From Aurantiacibacter zhengii (GTDB lineage: Bacteria > Pseudomonadota > Alphaproteobacteria > Sphingomonadales > Sphingomonadaceae), in assembly GCF_003584125.1 (NCBI RefSeq), contig NZ_QXFL01000007.1:62001-126000 (forward strand): a stretch of DNA of 64,000 nt, written 5' to 3'. How positions within the stretch are numbered: the stretch's first letter is position 1; the number at the start of each line of letters is the position of its first letter. The notes under the pieces are model-generated. The model did not search any database and was not told the origin of the DNA. It saw only the letters and a program-made list of their open reading frames with translations. Shown piece after piece: positions 41,942 through 51,357 of this stretch. A program made the translations under genes and the position numbers.

Positions 41942-42661
41942 TTGCACCACTGGACGCCATATTGCGGTGAAGCACCCCTGCCGGGCGAGTGGGCGACGCA
42001 CTGGAATTTCGCTCCCGAACTGCTGATCGGTTTGCTGCTCCTGTCCGTCGCGACCTATCTATACCGCCAGCGATTGCGTATCATTCCGGCAACAAGCGCA
42101 ATTGCCCTCATAGCGTTCATTTTCGTCAGTCCTTTTTGCGCTCTTGGCTCTGCCCTGTTCACAGTGCGGATCGTCCACGACATATTGCTGGCCGTCCTGC
42201 TTGCGCCACTACTGGTCGCCGCCTTGCGGCTCGATCAGATGAACATTCCCGGCTCACTGACGATCTGGACCATCGTCCACGCCATAACATTCTGGCTGTG
42301 GCATGCGCCTGCACTCTACGCGCTGGCCATGAGCAGCGATCTTGCATTCTGGGCCATGCAGGTCTCGATCACGGCAACGGCCGCAATTTGGTGGGCCAGG
42401 ATCATTCGTGCGCCAGCGCCCGGGGCCACCACTGCTTTGCTCGCCACGATGGTGGCCGTGGGCGCTCTAGGTGCCTTGCTGACCTTTTCCGGGACTGCGC
42501 TGTACGCCCCGCACTGGATGACAACGCAGATCTGGGGCATGACGCCACTGGAAGACCAGCAGATCGCCGGCATTATCATGTGGGCCCCAGCAAGCCTGAT
42601 CTATCTTCTTGCTGCGATGGCGATCCTTTACCGATCCCTCGATCAAAGGCAGCCGGCATGA
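41942..42661 (+). CDS. ctaG: Cytochrome c oxidase assembly factor, CtaG/caa3 type
   Basis: A 239 aa protein with seven hydrophobic helices and the family pattern: MHHWTPYCGEAPLPGEWATH at the N-terminus, SPFCALGSALFTVRIVHDI, HAITFWLWHAPALYALAMSS and PHWMTTQIWGMTPLEDQQIA. This family (CtaG of Bacillus type) helps build the CuB site of caa3 oxidases. A TTG start follows GGGAGG. It begins the oxidase cluster and overlaps the b561 gene (ATGA). Confidence 0.88.
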   Translation: MHHWTPYCGEAPLPGEWATHWNFAPELLIGLLLLSVATYLYRQRLRIIPATSAIALIAFIFVSPFCALGSALFTVRIVHDILLAVLLAPLLVAALRLDQMNIPGSLTIWTIVHAITFWLWHAPALYALAMSSDLAFWAMQVSITATAAIWWARIIRAPAPGATTALLATMVAVGALGALLTFSGTALYAPHWMTTQIWGMTPLEDQQIAGIIMWAPASLIYLLAAMAILYRSLDQRQPA

Positions 42662-43308
42662 GGCTGCATCGCCACGTTCGCGAATGGGCAGTAAGTTATA
42701 CCGAGGGCGGCAAATATTCGCCTGTCGGTATCTGGTTCCACTGGATCATGGCGGGACTGGTGCTGTTTCAATTGGGGCTGGGCTGGATCATGTCCCGCTA
42801 CCAGGTTGGCGGAAACAAGCTGGCGATTTACGAACTGCACAGTGAACTGGGACTGACGATCCTGCTGCTTGCGATTTTGCGGTTCGCGTGGCGCCTGTTC
42901 ATACCCGACCCGATTAACGATGCCGATAGTCCGGGCTGGCAAAGCACCGCAGCACATCTGACGACATACCTGTTCTATGCCCTTTTCGCGCTACTGCCGT
43001 TGAGCGGGTGGGCGATGTGGTCAGCTATACAACCGGTCGAACCGCTTACTATCGCGGGCTTGATTGCAGTTCCTCCCATGCCATTCCACACCCTGGCGCC
43101 CGTGTGGCAATTTCAGGTTCTTACATGGGCAGAAAGCCTTCATCTGTGGGGCGTGATCGGCCTGGCGTTGCTGGTGCCCTTGCACGTGGGCGCTGCGCTG
43201 AAGCATCACTTCTGGGACAGGGACGACGTGGTTAGAGGCATTCTGCCCGAGATCCAGGACGACCAGTCGGCCCCAGACCATACGCAATATACTCCGAAAG
43301 CGGGGTGA
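42658..43308 (+). CDS. Cytochrome b561-type membrane protein
   Basis: A 216 aa protein with four hydrophobic helices and His residues placed as in bacterial cytochrome b561 (YSPVGIWFHWIMAGLVLFQL, YELHSELGLTILLLAIL, WAESLHLWGVIGLALLVPLH). It probably carries two b hemes and passes electrons from the quinol pool. The ATG overlaps the ctaG stop. Its last 77 bases are antisense to the end of the diheme cytochrome c gene. Confidence 0.86.
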   Translation: MRLHRHVREWAVSYTEGGKYSPVGIWFHWIMAGLVLFQLGLGWIMSRYQVGGNKLAIYELHSELGLTILLLAILRFAWRLFIPDPINDADSPGWQSTAAHLTTYLFYALFALLPLSGWAMWSAIQPVEPLTIAGLIAVPPMPFHTLAPVWQFQVLTWAESLHLWGVIGLALLVPLHVGAALKHHFWDRDDVVRGILPEIQDDQSAPDHTQYTPKAG

Positions 43309-43966
43309 TCTCGTCCTCATGCAAGGCTGCGGCGGCATCGTGCATCACGCCTTGCGGATCGCCATACCGTTCGCCCGAACGCCAGCGGCTCAATTGCTCA
43401 GCGTGATAGGCGGCGCTCTGCCCGACAAGAGACGGATTGCCCTGGCCCACTCCGGTCCCGTCTGTCCCATGGCAGGATGCGCATGATGCAAGGTCACGCG
43501 ATGGATCGCCTTGCTGATAGATCCGACCCGCCTCCACTGAAGGGCAGGTCCCTCCTGCATCGGGGTCGCCTGAAACATCGGCGGTCACGCTATCTGCCAC
43601 GGGTATGTCCATGTCAGCATAATAGTGCGCGACGGCCAGCCGTTCCTCGCTGGACAGCCTGTCAGCCAGCCAGCTCATCTGCGGATGCTGGCGTTGCCCG
43701 TCTGCATAAAATCCAAGCTGGCGAACGATATACCCGGGATCCATTCCAGCGATGCGAGGGACGAGGTCACCATTCCCGCCTCCATCCAGGCCATGGCAGG
43801 TGTGACACGCAGCTTGTGGTCCTGCATCGCTTCCGGATAGCGCGATCAGCTCTCCGCTATCGTCGAACCGGTCATCCACAGGTGACAAGTTGCATGATGC
43901 AAGCAACAAGGCCGCCAGAAGGGGCGTCCATGCCGACGAACTGTGAGTGGAGGATCGGGGCGACAT
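43232..43966 (-). CDS. Diheme cytochrome c lipoprotein (c4-like)
   Basis: A 244 aa exported protein with a lipobox (ALLLASC, Cys 25) and two CxxCH heme sites (CHTCH and CASCH) each in a c4-type domain of about 90 residues with a Met ligand region (MSWLADRLSSEERLAVAHYY and the C-terminal equivalent). It should carry electrons in the periplasm, anchored to the inner membrane. It is the only leftward gene of the oxidase cluster and overlaps the b561 gene tail to tail by 77 bases, divergent from the next cytochrome c gene. Confidence 0.87.
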   Translation of the reverse strand: MSPRSSTHSSSAWTPLLAALLLASCNLSPVDDRFDDSGELIALSGSDAGPQAACHTCHGLDGGGNGDLVPRIAGMDPGYIVRQLGFYADGQRQHPQMSWLADRLSSEERLAVAHYYADMDIPVADSVTADVSGDPDAGGTCPSVEAGRIYQQGDPSRDLASCASCHGTDGTGVGQGNPSLVGQSAAYHAEQLSRWRSGERYGDPQGVMHDAAAALHEDEITPLSEYIAYGLGPTGRPGSRAECL

Positions 43967-44009
43967 GAATTACGGGAACGAAGTAGGCGCTTGTCAGGTT
44001 CCCGTCAGG

Positions 44010-44417
44010 ATGGGGAGAATGGTTTCATCGGATCGCGGCAAAGCCATTGTTGCCACGGTATTGGCGTTGGGCGCGTCGAGCGTCGTTTCAGGTTGCAAGG
44101 ATCCGGTGCAGACACGGTACGAACCCAGCGATGCCGCGAAATCACGCGGGCTTGTCGCAATCGAAAAGACCGGCTGTGGTTCCTGCCATGAAATCCCCGG
44201 CGTGGAATGGCCCAGGGGACGACTGGGACCGTCATTGGCCGGTTTCGACGATGTAGGCTTGATTGCAGGCAAACTTCCGAACCGGCCAGGATTGCTTGCC
44301 GCCTTCATACGCAATGCCCCTGCGATAAAACCCGGTTCGACCATGCCACCGATGCCGGTGACCGATGCAGAAGCGCAGGACGTCGCCTCCTACCTGTATG
44401 GCTTAGACAGTGATTGA
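44010..44417 (+). CDS. Monoheme cytochrome c lipoprotein
   Basis: An exported protein of about 135 aa with a lipobox-like VVSGC, one CGSCH heme site and a later Met-rich segment (STMPPMPVTDAEAQDVASYL) for the axial Met. The start is uncertain among several in-frame ATGs; I use one placing a normal signal sequence. It overlaps the subunit II gene downstream and probably delivers electrons to it. Confidence 0.78.
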   Translation: MGRMVSSDRGKAIVATVLALGASSVVSGCKDPVQTRYEPSDAAKSRGLVAIEKTGCGSCHEIPGVEWPRGRLGPSLAGFDDVGLIAGKLPNRPGLLAAFIRNAPAIKPGSTMPPMPVTDAEAQDVASYLYGLDSD

Positions 44418-45435
44418 GGCGGTCTGGGGATGGCCGCCGCCGGTCCTCGATCCGGCAGGCCCGTATTCGGCGCAGGTGACGACCTTGTCTTGGGCGTTGT
44501 TCGCTCTCGGCGTGTTCGTAACCGGCGTGGTGGTCGTAGCATTATGGGTGGCGATCAAGGGGCCGCCCAATTGGAAGGCAAACCTGGGCGGAGAACGCGC
44601 TATTTGGATAGGCGGGGTGGCCTTTCCAGGCGTGGTGCTGACTGCGCTGTTGATCTGGGGCCTGACCCTGACGGCCAGCCTAACCGAACCGATCCGAGGA
44701 GACGAGATGCGGATCCGCGTAACGGGCGAAATGTGGTGGTTTCGCGTCGAATATCTCGATCCTGACGGGGCGGTGATGATGGTAGATGCGAACGAGATAC
44801 ACATCCCCGTCGATACGCCCGTGGTGCTCGAACTGGAATCCGCCGATGTGATCCACAGCTTCTGGGTTCCGCACCTGTCGGGCAAGAAGGACATGATCCC
44901 CGGCCGCCGGACCTTGCTGCGGATTGAGGCTGATCGCGCAGGCGAATTTGGCGGGGTATGTGCAGAATACTGCGGTGGGCAGCATGCGTTGATGGGCTTC
45001 ATCGCCGTGGTGCACGAGCCTGCTGCCTGGCAGTCATGGCTCGCGGACCGGATGGATACGCTGGCCAATGCCGCAGAGCCCGTTGCGCAGGAATCGCAGC
45101 GCTATCCCGGTGACGCAGATCTCTATCCAACAGAGGCCGAGTACCTGGAACGCTACGACGCGCGCCGCGGTTACGACCTGTTCATGGAAACAGGGTGCGC
45201 AGCCTGTCACCGCATTGCCGGGTCCGAAGCCAACGGACTGGCAGGCCCGGACCTTACCCATATTGCGTCGCGCCGTTCGCTGGGGGCGGGCATACTTCCG
45301 AACCATCGCGGCACGCTGATCGGCTGGATAGGTGACAGCCAGTCGATCAAGCCGGGCAATCGCATGCCAAGCTACGACAGACTGTCCGCCGAAGACCTTG
45401 GCCATATCGCCGCATTCCTGGAACTGCAGAAATGA
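44410..45435 (+). CDS. ctaC: Cytochrome c oxidase subunit II with fused cytochrome c domain
   Basis: A 341 aa caa3-type subunit II. Two N-terminal helices precede the CuA domain with all ligands: His 149, Cys 184, Glu 186, Cys 188, His 192 and Met 195 (CAEYCGGQHALMGF). A C-terminal cytochrome c domain has CAACH (263-267) and the axial Met 319. Electrons pass from the fused heme to CuA and on to subunit I. The GTG start overlaps the cytochrome c stop, and the stop overlaps the subunit I start (ATGA). Confidence 0.93.
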   Translation: MIEAVWGWPPPVLDPAGPYSAQVTTLSWALFALGVFVTGVVVVALWVAIKGPPNWKANLGGERAIWIGGVAFPGVVLTALLIWGLTLTASLTEPIRGDEMRIRVTGEMWWFRVEYLDPDGAVMMVDANEIHIPVDTPVVLELESADVIHSFWVPHLSGKKDMIPGRRTLLRIEADRAGEFGGVCAEYCGGQHALMGFIAVVHEPAAWQSWLADRMDTLANAAEPVAQESQRYPGDADLYPTEAEYLERYDARRGYDLFMETGCAACHRIAGSEANGLAGPDLTHIASRRSLGAGILPNHRGTLIGWIGDSQSIKPGNRMPSYDRLSAEDLGHIAAFLELQK

Positions 45436-47969
45436 AGTCGGAGACGGGATTCGATCACGCGCTTTACGAGCGTTTCCCGACCGACAAGCGCCCCGATAGC
45501 GAAGTCGACGCACTGAACGAGATCTGGAAAGCTCCTACGGGCTGGAGACGGCTGACCGCAGTCAACAACAACTACGTCGGCTTCTGGTACGTCGTCACGG
45601 CATTCGGTTTCTTCCTTGCAGCAGGCATCCTCGCGCTGGGTATGCGGGTGCAACTCGCCGCGCCGATGCAGGATTTTCTTGGCGTCGATACCTATAACCA
45701 GTTCTTCACGATGCATGGCACCGTGATGATGTTCCTGTTCGCCGTGCCCATGGTGGAAGCTATCGGCATCATGCTTTTGCCGCAGATGCTTGCGGCAAGA
45801 GACCTGCCTTTTCCGCGACTTTCCGCCTTCGCGTTCTGGGCATATTTCGTCGGCGGAACGATGTTCTTCATGTCGCTGTTCGTCGGCCTTGCGCCCGATG
45901 GCGGCTGGTTCATGTATCCGCCGCTGACATCCATTGCCTTCAGTCCGGACATCAATACAGATTTCTGGCTTCTGGGTATCGGGTTCATCGAGATTTCCGC
46001 CATTGCCGGGGCGATAGAAATCATCGTGGGCGTGCTGCGCACCCGCGCGCCGGGCATGACGTTGGACAAGATGCCGATGTTTGCCTGGGCCATGCTGGTG
46101 TTCGCGGTCATGATCGTGGTGGCATTCCCCAGCGTGATCCTGTGCACCATGCTGCTGGAGATCGAACGTGCGTTCAATTGGCCGTTTTTCGACGCGACGC
46201 GTGGTGGCGATCCCATGCTGTGGCAGCACCTTTTCTGGTTTTTCGGCCATCCGGAGGTTTACATCATCTTCATCCCCGCGGCGGGCCTGATGTCGATGAT
46301 GGTGTCCACTGTCGCGCGAACCAAGTTGATCGGCTACCGGCTGAACGTGCTGGCCCTGGTGGCAACCGGCTTCATCAGTTTCGGTGTATGGGCGCACCAC
46401 ATGTTCACGACAGACATGCCCAGGGTCTCCGCAGGCTATTTCTCGGCGGCCAGCATGGCGGTGAGTTTACCCGCCGGCATTCAGGTGTTCTGCTGGATAG
46501 CGACCCTCGCCAGTGGAACAATCAAATGGACAACACCGGCGTTGTTTGTTGTCGGCAGCGTAGTGGTTTTTACCATGGGCGGGCTGACCGGTGTGATGGT
46601 GGGCATGGTGCCCTTCGACTGGCAGGCGCACGATACCTATTTCATCGTCGCCCACCTGCATTACGTCCTCATCGGCGGAATGGTCTTTCCCATGTTTGCC
46701 GCCTTCTACCACTGGCATGGCATGACAAGCAGCAAGGCCCTTTCCGAACGGGTAGGCAAATGGGTGTTCGGTCTGATGTTCACGGGGTTGCACATCACTT
46801 TCCTGCCGATGCACCTGACCGGGCTCATGGGAATGCCGCGCCGGGTCTATACCTATCTGCCCGGCCGAGATCTCGACCTGCTTAACATGATTTCGACCAT
46901 CGGTGCGTTCGTGATGGCCGCTGGCGTCCTGCTATTCGTGATCGACTGTGCGCGAAGGTTTCGTTTCACCGTGCATGATGATGCAGGCAACCTTTACAAT
47001 GGCGGCACACTGGAATGGCTGCCGACCGGGCTTTATTCAACGCGTTCGATCCCGCTTGTGCGATCGCGTGACCCGTTATGGGATCAGCCGGGACTGTCGC
47101 AGGAAGTCGCGGACGGTCGGTATTTCCTGCCCAACTCGGCCACAGGCCAACGTGAAACGCTGATTACCTCGCCGGTGATGGCAGAACCACAGTATGTCCA
47201 GCTGATGCCCGGCCCTTCTGCCTGGCCAGTGTCGGCAGCGGTTTTTACGGCGGGGTTCTTCCTCTCGCTCACTGTGCAGGCATATCCCTTTGCAATCTTC
47301 TGCGGGATCGTTGCCGTGTTGAGCACCTTGCGCTGGCTGTGGGAGACCGATCGCCCGATCAAGCAGGAAACAGCTGAAATCGGCGGAGGTATCGAAGTGC
47401 CTATCGCGATCACGGGATCCAGCAGTCATGGCTGGTGGGCCTTGAACACACTGATGGTGGTCATCGGCATGATTGGTTTCATGGGCGTGTTCGCGTATCT
47501 TTATCTCTACGGTATCAATCCCGAAGTGTGGAGCGCCCCGCCGCCACTAGGGCAAACCGTGCTGATTTTGACCATGGAGGGCCTGGCATTTGTGGCGGCA
47601 TGGGGCGGCAGGCGGTTGCTTGCCACGAAGGAAGGCCGTCTCGCCGAGGATTTACCATGGATGATGGAGGCGCTGGCCGTCGGATTGCTGGCTGGCGCTC
47701 TCTACTTCGATATCACTGGATGGCTGGAAACGGGCCTCGCGCCTACCATGAACGGTATGGGTGCCACCGTCTTCATGCTCATGGTGCTTCAGGCGCAGGT
47801 GGTGACGGTGGCAATCATTATGGCCGCCTACCTCGCCTTCCGTGAAGCGCGCGGAATCATGACCACGCCGACCAATGTAACCATGGATGTGGTGGCACGA
47901 TTTATCGGCTTTTGCGCGCTGCAAGGCCTGGTCTTTACGGCAGTCACCAGGTTCTTCCCCGGTGGTTGA
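45432..47969 (+). CDS. Cytochrome c oxidase subunit I-III fusion
   Basis: An 845 aa heme-copper oxidase. Residues 1-600 are subunit I with low-spin heme ligands His 95 and His 410, CuB ligands His 273, 322 and 323, the HPEVY cross-link Tyr 277, and His 408 for heme a3. Glu 275 of helix VI is present as in A1 oxidases. Residues about 650-845 are a subunit III-like helical domain. Polar channel positions are changed: the GFGN Asn is Ile 113, the Asn after FPRL is Ser 131, and the K-channel Lys (PTGIK) is Gln 351. It reduces oxygen at the cytoplasmic membrane. Confidence 0.92.
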   Translation: MKSETGFDHALYERFPTDKRPDSEVDALNEIWKAPTGWRRLTAVNNNYVGFWYVVTAFGFFLAAGILALGMRVQLAAPMQDFLGVDTYNQFFTMHGTVMMFLFAVPMVEAIGIMLLPQMLAARDLPFPRLSAFAFWAYFVGGTMFFMSLFVGLAPDGGWFMYPPLTSIAFSPDINTDFWLLGIGFIEISAIAGAIEIIVGVLRTRAPGMTLDKMPMFAWAMLVFAVMIVVAFPSVILCTMLLEIERAFNWPFFDATRGGDPMLWQHLFWFFGHPEVYIIFIPAAGLMSMMVSTVARTKLIGYRLNVLALVATGFISFGVWAHHMFTTDMPRVSAGYFSAASMAVSLPAGIQVFCWIATLASGTIKWTTPALFVVGSVVVFTMGGLTGVMVGMVPFDWQAHDTYFIVAHLHYVLIGGMVFPMFAAFYHWHGMTSSKALSERVGKWVFGLMFTGLHITFLPMHLTGLMGMPRRVYTYLPGRDLDLLNMISTIGAFVMAAGVLLFVIDCARRFRFTVHDDAGNLYNGGTLEWLPTGLYSTRSIPLVRSRDPLWDQPGLSQEVADGRYFLPNSATGQRETLITSPVMAEPQYVQLMPGPSAWPVSAAVFTAGFFLSLTVQAYPFAIFCGIVAVLSTLRWLWETDRPIKQETAEIGGGIEVPIAITGSSSHGWWALNTLMVVIGMIGFMGVFAYLYLYGINPEVWSAPPPLGQTVLILTMEGLAFVAAWGGRRLLATKEGRLAEDLPWMMEALAVGLLAGALYFDITGWLETGLAPTMNGMGATVFMLMVLQAQVVTVAIIMAAYLAFREARGIMTTPTNVTMDVVARFIGFCALQGLVFTAVTRFFPGG

Positions 47970-48249
47970 GCCAGGCGACCCGATCGAGCGGCGAGGCGAG
48001 TACCGTACGCTGATCGCTGCCTTCGCGATCTGGGCAGTACATTTCACGACTTGCTATGGTGCGGTGCTGGTGTTTCCCGAACAACAGATTGCGCGCTGGA
48101 TCGCGATTGTCGCCATGATCGCTGCCGCAGGAGCCTTGGTCGGATGGGGTCTGCGGCTCGGCAAGCCGCGATCCCCATTCGCGTTGGGAGCGCTCGGTCT
48201 GGCAATGTCGGGAGTTGTCTTCGGCACTTTCCCAGCCTTCGTGGGTTAA
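47962..48249 (+). CDS. Small membrane protein of the oxidase cluster
   Basis: A 95 aa protein with three hydrophobic segments (LIAAFAIWAVHFTTCYGAVL, WIAIVAMIAAAGALVGWGL and ALGALGLAMSGVVFGTF). Its GTG start overlaps the subunit I-III stop, so it is translationally coupled. It may be an accessory or subunit IV-like component; no named family is certain. Confidence 0.68.
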   Translation: MVEPGDPIERRGEYRTLIAAFAIWAVHFTTCYGAVLVFPEQQIARWIAIVAMIAAAGALVGWGLRLGKPRSPFALGALGLAMSGVVFGTFPAFVG

Positions 48250-48290
48250 TTTTCTTGATTGAGCCGCGGAAGGCAACAGGAGACTTATCG

Positions 48291-48727
48291 TTGGATCGAA
48301 CCATCACCTATTCGCGGCCACTTGCGAACCCTCTCCACGCGATCCTGCTGGCATTTCCGCTAGCGCTTTATCCTTCGGCCCTTTTGAGCGACATCGCCTA
48401 TTACAATACCGCTGAAATCCAGTGGTCGAACTTTTCATCCTGGGTTCTGGTCGGGGCCAATTTCTTCGCGGGCCTGGTGCTGGTATGGGCGCTATTTCGC
48501 CTGTTTTTCGGTCACGCTCAATCGAAAGTGCGTCGTTTATAGTACCTTGGGGTAGTCGCGGCGATGTTCGCGGCCGGTTTGGTGAACTCCTTCCAGCACA
48601 CGCGCGGGACGGCTGGCATTCGGTTGGCACACTCGGCCTCGTACTTTCCGCGGTTTGCACATTGCTGGCTCTTGTCGCCGCCTTTCTCGCACATGGTAAC
48701 GCGCATTCCGTGGAGAGACACGCATGA
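48291..48727 (+). pseudogene. DUF2231 membrane protein gene, broken
   Basis: The first 83 codons encode a DUF2231-type start (LDRTITYSRPLANPLHAILL, ALYPSALLSDIAYYNT) behind a good AGGAG. A TAG at 48540-48542 interrupts it; the same frame then continues VVAAMFAAGLVNSFQHTR, after which an indel near 48605 moves the rest (DGWHSVGTLGLVLSAVC) to another frame. A nonsense codon plus a frameshift mean it is no longer functional. Confidence 0.72.
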
Positions 48728-49732
48728 TCCGCTTTGCCGCTGTCGCCCTTCCGCTCGCGATACTGGTGTCTGCCTGCCAGGACAGCAGCGATCCCTCACT
48801 CGAACAGACGGGCGCGAGGCCCGAACTGCCGGCGCAAAACGATGCGCTGGTCCCCGCGATGGACATTCCAACGTCCGAAAATTGGGGCGATGAACTGCCG
48901 ACCGTGCCGGAAGGCTCACGGTTACCGCAATAGCCAGCGACCTGAAGATTCCGAGACAAATTGTGGTCTTGCCCAATGGTGACATACTGGTGGCGGAAGG
49001 ATCGGGCGGTAACGCACCAGCGCTGCGTCCGAAGGACATTATTGCTGGATTGATCAAGAAGCAGGGCAAAAGTCCGGTCGAAGGCGGTGATCGCATCACC
49101 CTGCTGCGCGACAGCGACGGGGACGGTCAGACAGACTTGCAAACCACTTTCATTGATGGACTAGATGCGCCTTACGGGCTCGCGCTGGTAGATGCACGTT
49201 ATACGTGGCCAACCAGGATTATCTGGTCAGTTTCGAATACACACAAGGCGCTACCAGCATAGCTGGTAGCGGGACCGAACTGACCAGGCTGCCGGCCAGA
49301 ATCAACCATCACTGGACCAAGGCGATGACGGCCAGCGCCGACGGATCCAAGCTCTATGTGGGTGTCGGTTCCAACAGCAATGTCGGCGAGCGCGGCATGG
49401 ACGTCGAAGAAAACCGGGCAGTTATCTGCGAAGTCGATCGCGAAAGCGGGGCCAGCCGCATCTATGCCTCGGGCATTCGCAACCCCACTGCACTGGCTAT
49501 CAACCCCTGGACCGAACAGCTCTGGAGCGTAGTCAACGAACGCGACGAACTCGGTCCGCAGCTCGTGCCAGGGCTGCCAGAAACGCAGGCTTTCCCCAGA
49601 TCAACCCCTGCGGCGGCGAATCTGCCAAGCGAACCCTCCGGCGATCGCGTTGGATTGGCAGATCCGGGCGACTACTTTGTTTTTACACTGGCTTGCTTCA
49701 CAGACTCAGGCTCTCGAACTGCTCCCTCTTAG
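48724..49732 (+). pseudogene. Sorbosone-dehydrogenase-like lipoprotein gene, broken
   Basis: Begins with a lipoprotein signal (MIRFAAVALPLAILVSAC) but the frame ends at about 48931. The homology continues one frame over (LTVTAIASDLKIPRQ, then VLPNGDILVAEG, GLDAPYGLAL) and shifts again near 49195 to VANQDYLVSFEYTQGA and GIRNPTALAINP. After VNERDELGPQLVP it departs from the family and lacks the last third. At least two frameshifts and a 3' truncation; an intact relative lies at 4046-5377. Confidence 0.75.
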
Positions 49733-50725
49733 GGCCCAAATTCCTGCTACACCTATTGCCGCTAGCGTCCCCACAGTTGCCCAGCCGTGGCGACCGGCAG
49801 CGGTAGCGATGCTAAATTGCCTGCCCTGCTGGCGACCCTCTACATTGCCATCATTGCCTTGCGGTGCATAAAGATTACCCTCTTGTTCGGCGATCGCCTT
49901 ATCTTTGTCGATCAGTTTGTCGGCCATTGTGGCGGCAATCCTGTCGAACAAATGAGGAAGAGCGACCGAGCCGAATATCTGCAACTTGCCGGCACCCCCC
50001 ACGACCACGTTGCGGCGCGAATGCTGGGCCGCGTCGAGTATGGCCCGCGCCACCGTTTCAGGGGCGTAGATAGGCTTCGGCAATCGGGCCTGGTAGCCGG
50101 TGGTGTTGCGGGCATGCTGGGGAAACGGTGTGCCGATGGCGCTGGGCTGGATCAATGTAACGGAAACCGGCTCATCATGCATCTGAAGTTCGATCCGAAA
50201 CGAGTCGGTAAATCCCTTCACAGCATGTTTTGAGGCGTTGTAGGAAGCCAGAATCGGACCAGGCAGATCCGAATTGATCGAACCGATATTGATCAGCGCG
50301 CCTCCGCCCGATTTACTCTTTAAATGACGCGCGGCGATCATCGAACCATAGACGACGCCCCAGTAGTTGGTTTCGAAGACCTTGCGGTGATCTTCTATCT
50401 CCAGATCCAGAACCTCAGCGTAGACGCCGATCCCGGCATTGTTTACCCAGCAGTCGAAACCGCCAAAGCGATCAATCGTCTGGTCGGCAAGATTCTGGAC
50501 GTCAACTTCCTTCCCAGCGTCGGTGACGACATAGTCTGCCGTCCCGCCACTCGCCCGAATCTCCGCACAAACCTGCTTCAGAGCGTCTTCGTCGCGCGCG
50601 GCGAGCATGACCCTGGCTCCCTGAGATGCAGCCATCTGCGCGGCGCAGAGGCCGTGCCCTGATGTTGCTCCGGTGATCACGATAACTTGCTCGTCAAGCG
50701 GCTTCAATTTTAACTGATTTGCCAT
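49706..50725 (-). CDS. Short-chain dehydrogenase/reductase
   Basis: A 339 aa SDR protein with the nucleotide site TGATSGHG, the NNAG motif and the catalytic YNASK. The C-terminal 90 residues extend beyond the standard 250 aa core and end in a membrane-like helix (WATVGTLAAIGVAGIWALRG), so the enzyme may be membrane-anchored. The substrate is unknown. The ATG used follows GGAAAGGG. Its 3' end overlaps the tail of the broken lipoprotein dehydrogenase gene. Confidence 0.86.
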   Translation of the reverse strand: MANQLKLKPLDEQVIVITGATSGHGLCAAQMAASQGARVMLAARDEDALKQVCAEIRASGGTADYVVTDAGKEVDVQNLADQTIDRFGGFDCWVNNAGIGVYAEVLDLEIEDHRKVFETNYWGVVYGSMIAARHLKSKSGGGALINIGSINSDLPGPILASYNASKHAVKGFTDSFRIELQMHDEPVSVTLIQPSAIGTPFPQHARNTTGYQARLPKPIYAPETVARAILDAAQHSRRNVVVGGAGKLQIFGSVALPHLFDRIAATMADKLIDKDKAIAEQEGNLYAPQGNDGNVEGRQQGRQFSIATAAGRHGWATVGTLAAIGVAGIWALRGSSSRA

Positions 50726-51299
50726 GGTCGCCCTTTCCAAATCCGGGTGGGGGAGTCGAAAGTCCTACGGACGGCGCGAGGGTAAGGTTCCAAATTGGCC
50801 TGCCGATCGTCCCTGACAAAAATTACGTCGGCACATCGTCAAAAAGCATGAGACCTCTTTCGGCTTAGACAATGTTAGCAAAGTACCGGAATCTTGGCGC
50901 AGTATACGGCGGCTTTCAGGTTTCTCTCTCACGGCCCTAAATGTTCGCGAAGAAGGCGCAAAGCCGAAGTGTGACTGATCCATCGCGAATGGCCGCTATT
51001 GGGTCGTCTGTGGAATGACGGCTTTCTGTCTGTATCACGCGATAAGCGGACGGACCGCATCCGGCCCATTTTGAGCCACCACTTATATACCGAGAGCGAC
51101 TGGCTTACGGTCGGTGTGCTCTCAGCGAGTAGGGTGAAGGAGCGGACTTTAAGCACACCGTACGCAGCGGTGGAAGTCAGCTTTATGAAACGAAAAGCCT
51201 GACGCCAGCTATTCTGCACCCGGCCGTGTGAGGCACTGATCGAGACTGAAACCCTGCCAAATCGCCTGCACGCATCAGTCTCTTGGGGCTCACAGTGAA
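50726..51299. other. Intergenic stretch before the Xre-RES pair
   Basis: About 570 bases with no supported gene. Short open frames on both strands lack ribosome-binding sites and protein-like composition. It may mark the border between the second cargo block and the transfer region. Confidence 0.5.
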
Positions 51300-51357
51300 T
51301 TGACAAGATCGCTCTCGATGCCATATGTCGCTCTACAAACGACAGGTGACATATGGC
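51300..51357 (+). promoter_or_regulatory. Promoter and operator of the Xre-RES pair
   Basis: TTGACA at 51300-51305 is followed 18 bases later by TATGTC. A perfect 10-bp inverted repeat, GCCATATGTC (51320-51329) and GACATATGGC (51348-51357), covers the -10 region and the start codon. This fits autorepression by the antitoxin. Confidence 0.6.

Noticed and set aside
41989-43308. One 439-codon reading frame covering ctaG and the b561 gene
   Set aside because: Only the last 216 codons read as protein; the first part is ctaG in another frame. The ATG coupled to the ctaG stop is the real start.
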